Translations under genes and position numbers: made by a program
In this document: positions 53,882 through 61,106 of the stretch, one piece after another
Layout of the letters: each line of letters starts with the position of its first letter
Position numbering within the stretch: the stretch's first letter is position 1
The notes under the pieces: model-generated
Told to the model about the DNA's origin: nothing
The model's input: the letters and a program-made list of their open reading frames with translations, nothing else
Databases searched by the model: none
From: Niastella koreensis GR20-10
GTDB taxonomy: Bacteria; Bacteroidota; Bacteroidia; Chitinophagales; Chitinophagaceae
Direction: 5' to 3'
DNA: 64,000 nt
Assembly (NCBI RefSeq): GCF_000246855.1
Contig: NC_016609.1
Coordinates: forward strand, 8,382,744 to 8,446,743

Positions 53882-55081
53882 TTATTTTTTTTGTGGAGTA
53901 TATGCATACGCAACCTCGTAGGGAACCTTCTTTAATTCAGGCAGCGTTTCCCCTATCATCAGGTCTTCTTTTTGCGGGGTAGGTTCACAAATGGAGTATT
54001 TGTTTCCATTGTAAACAATTGGCTTGCCAACCGGCCATTTAAATTGCACCCCTATTGTTACATGTTTGGGATATGTTACCACGATCATGGGCAGATCATA
54101 GATCTCTTTTACAAGACAATAGAACAAAGCAACCCGGTCGTCACAGTCACTTTGATCGTACAACAGGGTTTGCTCGGGCGACAGGCGTTTTTCGCCGCCA
54201 AAAACTTCAGTATCCGGTTCAAACATAAACGCATACCGCGTAAAACGCATCAGGTAATCAACCCCGCTTTTTACACTCAATCCTTTCAGGCTTTTCTTCA
54301 ACAGCGGTATCAGGGAATAATAGGTTTCTTTACTGAGCGGAATATTCAGGTACAATGCATAATCTACCACCGGATAGTTGACAAAAAGCGTTTGGATCTG
54401 GTTATTCAGTTTTACTTTAAAATGGTAGTCACTTGCATTGTAATTGAAATACAGGTCTTTTACGGTGTAATCGGTTGGCCTGAATTCGGGCAGGTGAGTG
54501 ATTTTGTAGGAAAAAACATTGTTCGCGCCGGCAACAGGCAGATCGATTAACGTGAATACGTGCTTTTGAAAGTCGATATTATTGCCATAATCATGATAGT
54601 TCAAACAAACATATTGTTTGCCATTTACCATGCGGTATGGGATATTATAGATGTTCTCTGCGCAATAAATGTAAAACAGGATATAATTGCCCGAAACAGC
54701 CAGCCGGGCATCGTAGCCTAATCTGCTTAGCAGGTACCATTTGTACACAGTATACCGGTGGTAATCGCCCGATTTGGGACTTATCTGCTGGGCTGTTTTC
54801 CTTACTAGCTGGTAAAAAAGCCAGTCATCGGGTTTGAACCTGTCTTTATAGGAAAGCAATGCATTCACCACCGGATCATAAGCTTTGGGGTTGAGGTGTT
54901 GGTAAAAGGCGGTGATGGCCGCTTCGTCCGATAAGGCGGGGGCGTCGGGAATAATCGATCTGTCAAAATCAAAGCTGACCGGTTCTCCGCAAAAATCAAA
55001 TTGAATCGTATTGGCCGCGGAAGCGGTTGGGCGGATAGCAAAGGTTACTACAAGGAATAATATGGTTAAACACCTGCTCAC
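53882..55081 (-). CDS. Exported transglutaminase-like protein
   Basis: 399 residues from GTG 55081. Signal peptide (TILFLVVTFAIRPTASA). The C-terminal region has DQSDCDDRVALFYCLVKEIY followed by VVTYPKHVTIGVQF, which fits the Cys...His layout of the transglutaminase-like (cysteine-peptidase) fold, with Asp not clearly placed. Middle parts are strand-rich (YKITHLPEFRPTDYTVKDLY). Likely periplasmic. The upstream TAACTTTC is a weak -7 element. A role in cross-linking or proteolysis cannot be decided. It is convergent with the preceding lipoprotein. Confidence 0.65.
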   Translation of the reverse strand: MSRCLTILFLVVTFAIRPTASAANTIQFDFCGEPVSFDFDRSIIPDAPALSDEAAITAFYQHLNPKAYDPVVNALLSYKDRFKPDDWLFYQLVRKTAQQISPKSGDYHRYTVYKWYLLSRLGYDARLAVSGNYILFYIYCAENIYNIPYRMVNGKQYVCLNYHDYGNNIDFQKHVFTLIDLPVAGANNVFSYKITHLPEFRPTDYTVKDLYFNYNASDYHFKVKLNNQIQTLFVNYPVVDYALYLNIPLSKETYYSLIPLLKKSLKGLSVKSGVDYLMRFTRYAFMFEPDTEVFGGEKRLSPEQTLLYDQSDCDDRVALFYCLVKEIYDLPMIVVTYPKHVTIGVQFKWPVGKPIVYNGNKYSICEPTPQKEDLMIGETLPELKKVPYEVAYAYTPQKK

Positions 55082-55133
55082 TGTTAATTTCCACTATTAA
55101 TATACGAAAGTTAACAATAAGGTAATATTAATT

Positions 55134-55310
55134 TTGAAGGCAGAAGGCAGAAAACAACCTCAAGCTTTAAGCCGCAAGCAATACACTTCTGCGCGGTGGG
55201 CAGCCATACATCCCAGGCGGTGTAAGCTTAGTTATTTGTCTGAAATGTCGCGAGCCTACTCACTACTCACTACTCACTACTCACTACTGACCACTCACCA
55301 CTCACAATTT
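55134..55310. repeat. Low-complexity repeats, including CTCACTACTCACTA units
   Basis: 55134-55180 carries AGGCAGAAGGCAGAA and AAGCTTTAAGCCGCAAGC words. 55258-55306 is a tandem of CACTACTCACTACT, the same unit as the right arm of 16471-16612. Here no facing reverse-complement arm is evident. Confidence 0.65.
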
Positions 55311-55390
55311 GGTAACACTGCTGTAACAACGGGCTAATAGTGCACCGGTACCTTGCAGTGATTCCATTTTTCAGTAATGTTCATTTCATT

Positions 55391-55475
55391 TAACAGATGC
55401 TGTTATTAACGCCGTTCTCCCAGCTCTCCCGGGAGGGCGGCGTTCACGTGAAGAACAGCTGTTAGTTAAATGCGG
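55391..55475. repeat. Cluster of strong hairpins
   Basis: TTAACAG-atg-CTGTTA (55391-55406), AACGCCG-tt-CTCCC with GGGAG-gg-CGGCGTT (55409-55445), TTCACGTGAA (55444-55453) and AACAGCTGTT (55456-55465). Compact, GC-rich in AT-rich surroundings. Not a normal terminator because there is no T run. Confidence 0.6.
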
Positions 55476-55616
55476 AATTGATGTTTACGAATGAAGTGCT
55501 ATGTTTACTAGATAAAATTAAATACTGGTGGGTAGTAATTGGAAAATTGTAAGAAAAAAGTAAAATTCTATAAATAAATGTGAATTTGTACTTTCCTGGC
55601 GGTATCTTTAACAATC

Positions 55617-55758
55617 TTATCCTCGCTGAAAGCGTTTTTCTGGTCTCCAGCGTTAATAACTTCTAATTATACTATTAAGATTCTCTATAAAGTGAGAGTT
55701 TTATTTTCTCTCATGTGACTGACGCCGTTCGATTTCTATCGTGACGGCTCTTTTTTTT
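55617..55758 (+). ncRNA. Candidate small RNA with intrinsic terminator
   Basis: The 3' end is a good terminator: GCCGT and CGAT (55724-55733) pair with ATCG and ACGGC (55738-55748), then nine T. Upstream hairpins CGCTG/CAGCG (55624-55652) and TGAGAG/CTCTCA (55693-55713) give a structured body. A weak -7 (TATCTTTA, 55603-55610) precedes it; the TTTG at 55585-55588 is closer than the usual 20 bp. No ORF. A 6S-like or regulatory RNA is possible; the family was not recognised. Confidence 0.35.
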
Positions 55759-55760
55759 TA
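55724..55760 (+). terminator. Intrinsic terminator without an obvious gene
   Basis: Stem 55724-55748 (GCCGTtCGAT ... ATCGtgACGGC) followed by a nine-T run at 55751-55759. Confidence 0.75.
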
Positions 55761-56139
55761 TCTTGGCTGCATAAAATGCGGATTACTCTTTACAGTTATT
55801 TATTACAGACATCATTAACCAGCTTTAGAACACGAATTCGTAACTATTCACCATAAGTTTTGAACTTTCACGTATAAGTGCAGAACTTTTCGGGAAATGT
55901 TCCCTACATGCCGCATGAAGTTGGCTACTTATACGCCAAAGTAGCTAACATTAGGGCAAAGTATGACCACATTACTCCAAAGAGTGATTAATCGCTCCAA
56001 AGTTGACTCGAAATGAGGCATTTTAAGCTACTTACGACACTAAGTTGGCAACTTATGGTCAAAAGTTTGAAAGAGGCTACCTTACTGCCAATTTTACACT
56101 GGAATTTTACCTTTTTTGACAGGACATTTTTCATATAAT

Positions 56140-56177
56140 AACAGGTGCCACGTTTTGTTACAAACGTAGCACCTGTT
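56140..56177 (-). terminator. Hairpin after the glycosyltransferase gene
   Basis: AACAGGTG-c-CACGTTT pairs with AAACGT-a-GCACCTGTT around a short loop. It lies 25 bp past the minus-strand gene stop; the T tract is interrupted (TTATTATATG). Confidence 0.65.
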
Positions 56178-56200
56178 ACAACGGAAGAACGAAGTTTATA

Positions 56201-57235
56201 TTAATTGAAAATAAGATCGGGATAGGGAATCTCGAGCTGCCATTTAAGATCGGTGCAGCGGTACATAAGTATATTAATGATTGCTTCAGTTGAATACTGG
56301 TAGTGTACGCTGGGTGTTTTGGGATCGTTCACCCAGTTGTTGAAGGTACCGGTAAAATCATCATCGATCTTGTCCAGGGTGGTGATGCCGATCTTCTTCA
56401 GGGCGGCAGCATTGCATTGTTGTTCGTATTGACCCTGGATAGGAATAGCAATCATTTTTTTATTCAGGTACAGAGCTTCTGCCGGAGTTTCAAAACCGGC
56501 CCCGCATACGATACCATGACAGCTGATAAGGCTGCGGTTGAAATCTTTTGAATCAACCGGGCGGAAGTTCAGATGATCGACCGTGTATGGTTTTAACGCC
56601 TGGCGGCTGAACACCTCGAACCGGTGGTCTTTAAAAAGCTTCAGCAATTCTATTAACTGCTTATCACAATAGGAGGGAAGGTAAACGGTTATATGACCTT
56701 TATTGGTGGCTTCGGCCTGTAAGATCTCTTCTTTGATAACAGGTGAAAAAATGAAGTCATCATAACTCTCAAAATGCAGACCAATATAGTTGGAAGCCTT
56801 GGCGTAGTTCTGCAGAATCCATTCACCGGCTTTGCTGGGTTTATCGGGCCGGGGAGTTTTGTCGGATACAAAGCTGGCCTGGTGACCAAAGTTCACCGAA
56901 GGCACTTTTTTACGCGCGCAGGCTAAAGCGGTAATACACTCAAAATCGTTAATTACCAGGTCGTAATTTTCAACGGGGAGGTCGCGCACTTCTTTCATAA
57001 CCCGGTAGGGTGAAATGCTTTTAACAATCTTCCAGTAATCGAGGCTGCCATCGCAGGTGTAAAACAGGCTCAATCCTTTGCTGCGGTATTTAATAGGGGC
57101 ATTCAGGGAAAGCGTGCTGTTGGCGCCGCTTAAAAAAATGTCAACCGTACCAAATTTCTGTAAATAGGGCAACAATTCCATAGCACGACTGATGTGTCCG
57201 TTGCCTGTAGCCTGTATTGCGTAGAATATCTTCAT
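56201..57235 (-). CDS. Glycosyltransferase (GT28/MGT-like), predicted glycolipid synthase
   Basis: 344 residues. The N-terminal IFYAIQATGNGHISRAMEL block is the GNGHxxR acceptor/membrane loop of GT-B enzymes of the MurG/monogalactosyldiacylglycerol-synthase type. The C-terminal nucleotide-sugar site is CHGIVCGAGFETPAEALYL (family GGxGTxxEAL) and IPIQGQYEQQCNAAALKKIG. No signal peptide; probably membrane-associated. It follows a PlcP-like phospholipase gene by 25 bp. In phosphate-starved bacteria such a pair turns phospholipid into diacylglycerol and then glycolipid; this role is inferred from context and the Pho-box array upstream. Confidence 0.75.
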   Translation of the reverse strand: MKIFYAIQATGNGHISRAMELLPYLQKFGTVDIFLSGANSTLSLNAPIKYRSKGLSLFYTCDGSLDYWKIVKSISPYRVMKEVRDLPVENYDLVINDFECITALACARKKVPSVNFGHQASFVSDKTPRPDKPSKAGEWILQNYAKASNYIGLHFESYDDFIFSPVIKEEILQAEATNKGHITVYLPSYCDKQLIELLKLFKDHRFEVFSRQALKPYTVDHLNFRPVDSKDFNRSLISCHGIVCGAGFETPAEALYLNKKMIAIPIQGQYEQQCNAAALKKIGITTLDKIDDDFTGTFNNWVNDPKTPSVHYQYSTEAIINILMYRCTDLKWQLEIPYPDLIFN

Positions 57236-57260
57236 AATGTTGAAATGTCTTCCTCAGAAT

Positions 57261-58091
57261 TTAAATAGCCAGTGAGTTTATGTAAAAACTGATCTCATCA
57301 GTTAACACGTTTACTTTGGCTGGTATATCAATAGCAGTTTGCGGGAAATCTTTTTCGTTGTATTCAAAAATGGTCCATTCGTTTTGCTTGTACTCCAGGG
57401 CGGTTAAATGTTCCACCCAGTCGCCCGAATTCAGGTATGTAACTTTTCCTTTTTCGTTTTCGATCACTCTTTTTTGCGGCTGGTGAATATGGCCACAGAT
57501 CACATACTCATATTTTTTCTCGATGGCCAGTTCGGCGGCAATTTGTTCAAAGGCGTCTATCTTGGCCATCTTGTTTACGCTGGCCATTACATTTTTTGAA
57601 ATGGATAATTTCTCCCGGCCAAAAATTTTCAACACAGAATTTACCAGCCGGTTAAACAGGATCAATGCGCCATAACCGCTGCTGCCCAATTTTGCCAATA
57701 CCCTGGCGCCGCCTTTTGTGGTATTGTCAAACACGTCACCGTGAAAGATCCAGGTCATTTTATTATCGATCTCCAGTACCAATTTGTCGGTCAGGGTAAA
57801 ATGGCTGAGCTGAAAATCGGCGTACCGGCGGAGTAACTCATCATGGTTACCGGTAATGTAAAAAACGCGCGTACCCTTGGTGATCAGGTTCAACACCTCT
57901 TTTATAACCGCCATATGGGAGGCGGGGAAATAACGTTTGGAGAATTGCCATCCGTCAATGATGTCCCCGTTAAGGATAAGAATGTTAGGCAGGATACTTT
58001 TCAGGTAAGCAACCAGTTCTTTTGCACGACATCCGTATGTACCTAAGTGTACATCAGATATAACTACCACATCTACTGCTCGTTTTTCCAT
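57261..58091 (-). CDS. Metallophosphoesterase, PlcP-like phospholipase C
   Basis: 276 residues from ATG 58091. Calcineurin-like two-metal site: DVHLG (Asp13, His15), GDIIDGW (Asp43), GNHDE (Asn82, His83), HGDVFD and CGHIHQP. Features that separate PlcP from LpxH-type hydrolases are visible: DVHLGTYGCRAKELVAYLK, GWQFSKRYFP and the late LNSGDWVEHLTALEY. PlcP of Sinorhizobium cleaves membrane phospholipid to diacylglycerol under phosphate limitation. Here it is the first gene of an operon with a glycosyltransferase and has five predicted Pho-box repeats before it. Function by family resemblance from memory, so the subfamily call needs a phylogeny. Confidence 0.78.
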   Translation of the reverse strand: MEKRAVDVVVISDVHLGTYGCRAKELVAYLKSILPNILILNGDIIDGWQFSKRYFPASHMAVIKEVLNLITKGTRVFYITGNHDELLRRYADFQLSHFTLTDKLVLEIDNKMTWIFHGDVFDNTTKGGARVLAKLGSSGYGALILFNRLVNSVLKIFGREKLSISKNVMASVNKMAKIDAFEQIAAELAIEKKYEYVICGHIHQPQKRVIENEKGKVTYLNSGDWVEHLTALEYKQNEWTIFEYNEKDFPQTAIDIPAKVNVLTDEISFYINSLAI

Positions 58092-58117
58092 TGAGTTTGG
58101 GTTTATCAAAATTCCCT

Positions 58118-58183
58118 CATATATATGACCTCATTGTTACAGTAATATTAAGATGGCGTTAGTATTGTGTAAACTAATTGTTA
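58118..58183 (-). promoter_or_regulatory. Predicted Pho-box array (5 repeats) and -7 element of the plcP-like operon
   Basis: On the minus strand, from 58183 downward: TAACAATTAGT, TTACACAATAC (58172), TAACGCCATCT (58161), TAATATTACTG (58150), TAACAATGAGG (58139), each 11 bp apart. TATATATG (58125-58118) begins exactly 14 bp after the start of the last repeat, the same geometry as at the TonB receptor. It leaves a leader of about 20 bases. Confidence 0.68.
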
Positions 58184-58342
58184 AGCAGCCGTTTGTATAA
58201 AACGGTGCCGGTTGTGGGTAAACGTAATCATTTGTTCATACTGGAAAAACAATACGATAATATGGCAGGTGTACCTTAGGGTCCGTTTTATTGCTGTGTG
58301 TTATACATAAATAACAATCGTAGCAGTTTCTTAATGTTGACC

Positions 58343-58375
58343 GGCGGAGCTTTTTTAAGTTTCGCCCTTTTTTTT
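58343..58375 (+). terminator. Plus-strand terminator with no gene before it
   Basis: GGCGGAGCTT (58343-58352) pairs with AAGTTTCGCC (58357-58366), two G-T pairs, loop TTTT, then C and eight T. A short RNA divergent from the plcP-like operon may end here. Confidence 0.75.
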
Positions 58376-58417
58376 ATGCAGAACGCAGAACACTAAACGC
58401 CTAACGCGGAAGACCTT

Positions 58418-58435
58418 GCCTGCCAGCAGGCAGGC
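58418..58435. repeat. GCCTGCC-AGCA-GGCAGGC palindrome
   Basis: A perfect 7-bp stem with a 4-base loop, not followed by T. Similar to REP-like elements of the phylum; related words occur at 2520-2550. Confidence 0.6.
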
Positions 58436-58475
58436 TCAAAATGCGGGGCGCCTGGTTTGCAGGTTTTTGCGTTGA

Positions 58476-58610
58476 GCTTTACCACAAGGGTTACAACTTA
58501 CCTGGACACAGTTTTATCCCGCCAGTGTTGTCATCTTCTCCGTCATCGGCGTGGGTACCACCTTGTATTCCCTGTTCTATTTCAACCGCAAATACAAGAC
58601 TATTGAATAA
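58476..58610 (+). pseudogene. 3' fragment of a membrane-protein gene
   Basis: In frame 3 of the plus strand a stop (TGA 58473) is followed by 44 sense codons and TAA (58608). The encoded end contains LTWTQFYPASVVIFSVIGVG and TTLYSLFYFNRKYKTIE: a transmembrane helix and a basic tail, with the C/G third-position preference of real genes here (GTC ATC TTC TCC). No ATG, GTG or TTG start is available before the helix. Upstream sequence is low-complexity. It reads as the decayed C-terminus of an integral membrane protein. The parent family is not recognised. It overlaps the end of the next gene by 11 bases. Confidence 0.45.
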
Positions 58611-59772
58611 TAAGTTGCCGCACCAGTTTCTCCTGGGTGGTTTTGTTGATGATGCGCACCATGTAAATGCCTTTGCCCAGTTCATTACCGGTGTTTATAT
58701 TCCCCGTAAGGGCATTGGTAAAGGAATAACGCTTCAACAACTGGCCGTTTACGCTGTGAATATTCACCTCCCAGTTACCGCGTTTGTTATTACTGAAAAT
58801 AAGATTACTGGCTCCTTTGGCAGGGTTAGGGTATAATTTAAGTTGTTCGTTGGCGGTACCATTTATCTTTATTGCACGAACAGCCGAATACTGTATAGAT
58901 CCGTTTGTATCTGTTTGTTTAATTCTGAACCACAGGATCTTGTTATTGTCGGCTAATTGAACCGGGTACGAATAACTATAGGCGCCGGTTTGCGCGGTAC
59001 CGGTCTTTGCAGCCAGCTCAGTAACGTTTCCAAAAACTTTTCCATCAGTGCTTTTTTGTATTGCATAATTGCGATTGTTTTTTTCATTTAAAGTGATCCA
59101 TTTTATATCGATGGAGGCATCGTTTATTTTATTGGTGGTAAACGAAGTGATATCTGCTGCCAGCACTACCTGAGGACAATATTTATAGGTGATCCTGAAA
59201 TTCACGGCATCCTGCGCCGATCCTTCCAGGTTATTGTTGATGCTGCCCTGGGCGGCAGAATAAGTAGAGGTGGTGTAATCGAAGTAAACTGAATCGTTTA
59301 CCATAAAATCTGCCGTATTGTAAACAGTATAGGTGGTGCTCTTTTGGTTCATAACATACAGCGGCCCCTGTTGGGTAAAATCGGGCCCTGAATTGGGAAT
59401 GCCATCAGAACCGGCAAGGGAATAATAACCGTATTGTTTCTGAAAGGAACTGGTCAAGGGATCAAGCAGGGCCGAACTGTTTATTTCATCGTCGCGGAAT
59501 ACTTTTACCCGGTAATTGGTTACCGGGTTCACCTCTCCGTTTTCCAGTTTAAAGTTGTAGATGAGGGTTATATTGGTTGTGATGTCTACCTCGGTTAAGG
59601 TACCCAGTGTGGGGTTGAATTTGGGAAACGAAAAGGAATATAACGAGTTACCCAATGCATGCACCGTAGTGTCGTAGGAGATTGAGCTGGTGTTGCCACT
59701 GCATTGTGCTTTACTGTGGTATGCTATTAAAAGAATAACAGGAAGCAGTACGGTCCGTTTCAACATTTTCAT
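58600..59772 (-). CDS. T9SS type A sorting-domain protein, secreted
   Basis: 390 residues from ATG 59772. Signal peptide (MLKRTVLLPVILLIAYHSKAQ, cut after KAQ). A strand-rich middle includes a fibronectin-like stretch (INDASIDIKWITLNEKNNRN and YAIQKSTDGKVF). The last 75 residues form the C-terminal type A sorting domain: LKLYPNPAKGASNLIFS, WEVNIHSVNGQLLKRYSF and GKGIYMVRI. Such proteins are exported to the cell surface or medium by the type IX system, whose core gldKLMN lies in this window. Function unknown; adhesin-like. Confidence 0.85.
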   Translation of the reverse strand: MKMLKRTVLLPVILLIAYHSKAQCSGNTSSISYDTTVHALGNSLYSFSFPKFNPTLGTLTEVDITTNITLIYNFKLENGEVNPVTNYRVKVFRDDEINSSALLDPLTSSFQKQYGYYSLAGSDGIPNSGPDFTQQGPLYVMNQKSTTYTVYNTADFMVNDSVYFDYTTSTYSAAQGSINNNLEGSAQDAVNFRITYKYCPQVVLAADITSFTTNKINDASIDIKWITLNEKNNRNYAIQKSTDGKVFGNVTELAAKTGTAQTGAYSYSYPVQLADNNKILWFRIKQTDTNGSIQYSAVRAIKINGTANEQLKLYPNPAKGASNLIFSNNKRGNWEVNIHSVNGQLLKRYSFTNALTGNINTGNELGKGIYMVRIINKTTQEKLVRQLIIQ

Positions 59773-59879
59773 AGTATTGGAAATTGCCCCAAAGAAACGG
59801 TTGTTGGTCACAGCTACACATATTGGTATGTGTGTAATCGTGGAATTTAAATAGTTCTATGTAGCTTTTGTGGAAAGAT

Positions 59880-59935
59880 GTTTAATGGTTGATAAGTTAA
59901 CAAGTTGACATGTTGACAGGGGGTGTCTGCCGTCT
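59880..59935. repeat. Low-complexity GTTGATAAGTTAACAAGTTGACA units
   Basis: 59888-59925 repeats GTTGATAAG / GTTAACAAG / GTTGACATG words. Same unit type as 20881-21021 and 45299-45345. It lies just after the histidine kinase gene end. Confidence 0.55.
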
Positions 59936-59941
59936 TCCAGC

Positions 59942-60991
59942 TCAATCCCTCTTGGATTCCAACGTAAACCCAATTGTCGTTCCAACATCCGGTGTGCTGC
60001 GCACATGAATACTTTGTCCGTGCGCTTCAATAATATGTTTGCAAATGGCGAGGCCCAAACCGGTGCCGCCTTTATCGCGGCTGCGGGCGGTATCGGTGCG
60101 GTAAAAGCGTTCAAAAATACGGGGCAGGTGCTCTTCCTCGATGCCAATACCATCGTCGCTTATTTCAATCAGTACGTGCTGATCGTCGGTATCGTAAATA
60201 CTGGCTACTATATTACCGTTATGTTTGCCATACTTGGTGGCATTTTCAACCAGGTTAATAAGCACCTGTTTTATTTTTTCTTTATCGGCAAAAACGGTGA
60301 TGGGCGCTTCGCAGCCTTTTTTAATTACGGTGCGGATATTTTTAGCCTGTGTTTTTATAGAAAGGGAGTCGTAGATCTCTTTAATAAGTTCCTGAATGGG
60401 AAAGTTCTGTTTGGCCAGTAATTGTTCGCCGCGTTCCAGTTTTGAGATCTCATCCAGGTCGTTCATCAGGTTCACCAGGCGATCTACGTTTTTGGAAGTA
60501 TTTTCCAGGAATCTTTTGGCTACGGCTTCTTCTTCCATGGCGCCGTCAAGCAAAAGATCTACATAACCCTGTATTGCGAAGATGGGCGTTTTAAATTCAT
60601 GGGCAAGGTTTTGAAGAAACTCCTTGCGGTAGGCTTCATTTTGGCGCAACAGCTCAATTTCCTTAATGCGGTGTTCGCCCCAGGCCTCCACATCGGCACG
60701 CACTTCGTCGATGCTTTTTTGGGGAAGAATGTATTTGAAATACATCTCCTCTTTTTTGGTAGCCTTGGTTTGGTAAATGAGTTTGTAGATCAGTTTTATT
60801 TTGCGGTAAATAAAACGTTCCATGGTAACCAGTATCAGCCAGTAACTGCCTGCAAAAACCACTACCAGCGAAGCCAATCCTATTTGCCAGTTGCCGGTAA
60901 GAATAAGAATGCCAACGGCAATTGGAAAAGCTAAGATAGCTGCAGTAAAAGCGGCCAGCTGCCGCGGTGAAAAATTTTTGGCTGAAGGCAT
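59942..60991 (-). CDS. Sensor histidine kinase, PhoR-like
   Basis: 349 residues. Two close transmembrane helices (about 13-31 and 36-56) leave almost no periplasmic loop. Then come a linker (about 60-120), a dimerisation/phosphoacceptor domain with LAHEFKTPIFAIQGYVDLLL (His131), and an ATPase domain with N-box LVENATKYGK, G1 DDGIGI, F-box FERFYR and G2 GGTGLGLAICKHI. The small periplasmic exposure matches PhoR-type phosphate sensing kinases, but no PAS domain is evident. It follows its response regulator gene. Assignment to phosphate sensing rests on the phosphate genes and predicted Pho boxes in the same window. Confidence 0.85.
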   Translation of the reverse strand: MPSAKNFSPRQLAAFTAAILAFPIAVGILILTGNWQIGLASLVVVFAGSYWLILVTMERFIYRKIKLIYKLIYQTKATKKEEMYFKYILPQKSIDEVRADVEAWGEHRIKEIELLRQNEAYRKEFLQNLAHEFKTPIFAIQGYVDLLLDGAMEEEAVAKRFLENTSKNVDRLVNLMNDLDEISKLERGEQLLAKQNFPIQELIKEIYDSLSIKTQAKNIRTVIKKGCEAPITVFADKEKIKQVLINLVENATKYGKHNGNIVASIYDTDDQHVLIEISDDGIGIEEEHLPRIFERFYRTDTARSRDKGGTGLGLAICKHIIEAHGQSIHVRSTPDVGTTIGFTLESKRD

Positions 60992-61000
60992 AGAAGACCA

Positions 61001-61106
61001 ATGTGATAATTAGCTAATTAGCTAATGTGATAATGAAAACTGAATACTGTGAAATTAGCAATTTAGCCAATTATCACAGTATCGTATTATCACATTATCA
61101 CATTGT
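61001..61106. repeat. Intergenic inverted repeat of AATGTGATAATTAGC units between kinase and regulator
   Basis: The left arm 61001-61034 (atgtgataattagctaattagctaatgtg, abridged) and the right arm 61052-61106 (tattatcacattatcacatt) are reverse complements. The right arm runs into the stop codon of the response regulator. Same unit as 763-905. Confidence 0.75.

Larger units (their letters stand above)
55082..56200. other. Long gene-poor region (1.1 kb)
   Basis: No gene of normal coding character on either strand. It holds low-complexity repeats (55134-55310), a strong hairpin group (55391-55475), a candidate plus-strand RNA (55617-55758) and a strong terminator-like hairpin for the minus-strand gene (56140-56177). 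The stretch 55776-56130 is AT-rich with scattered near-repeats such as AAGTTGGCTACTTAT and AAGTTGGCAACTTAT; nothing else is seen there. Confidence 0.6.
58092..58475. other. Gene-poor region upstream of the plcP-like operon
   Basis: Contains the Pho-box array (58118-58183), a CCGTTT/AAACGG hairpin (58189-58206), a plus-strand terminator (58343-58375), an AACGC-rich low-complexity stretch (58382-58408) and a GCCTGCC/GGCAGGC palindrome (58418-58435). No intact gene. Confidence 0.6.

Noticed and set aside
58441-58836. A 131-codon plus-strand frame over the end of the T9SS-protein gene
   Set aside because: Most of it is antisense to the sorting domain; the only coding-like part nearby is in another frame (58476-58610).
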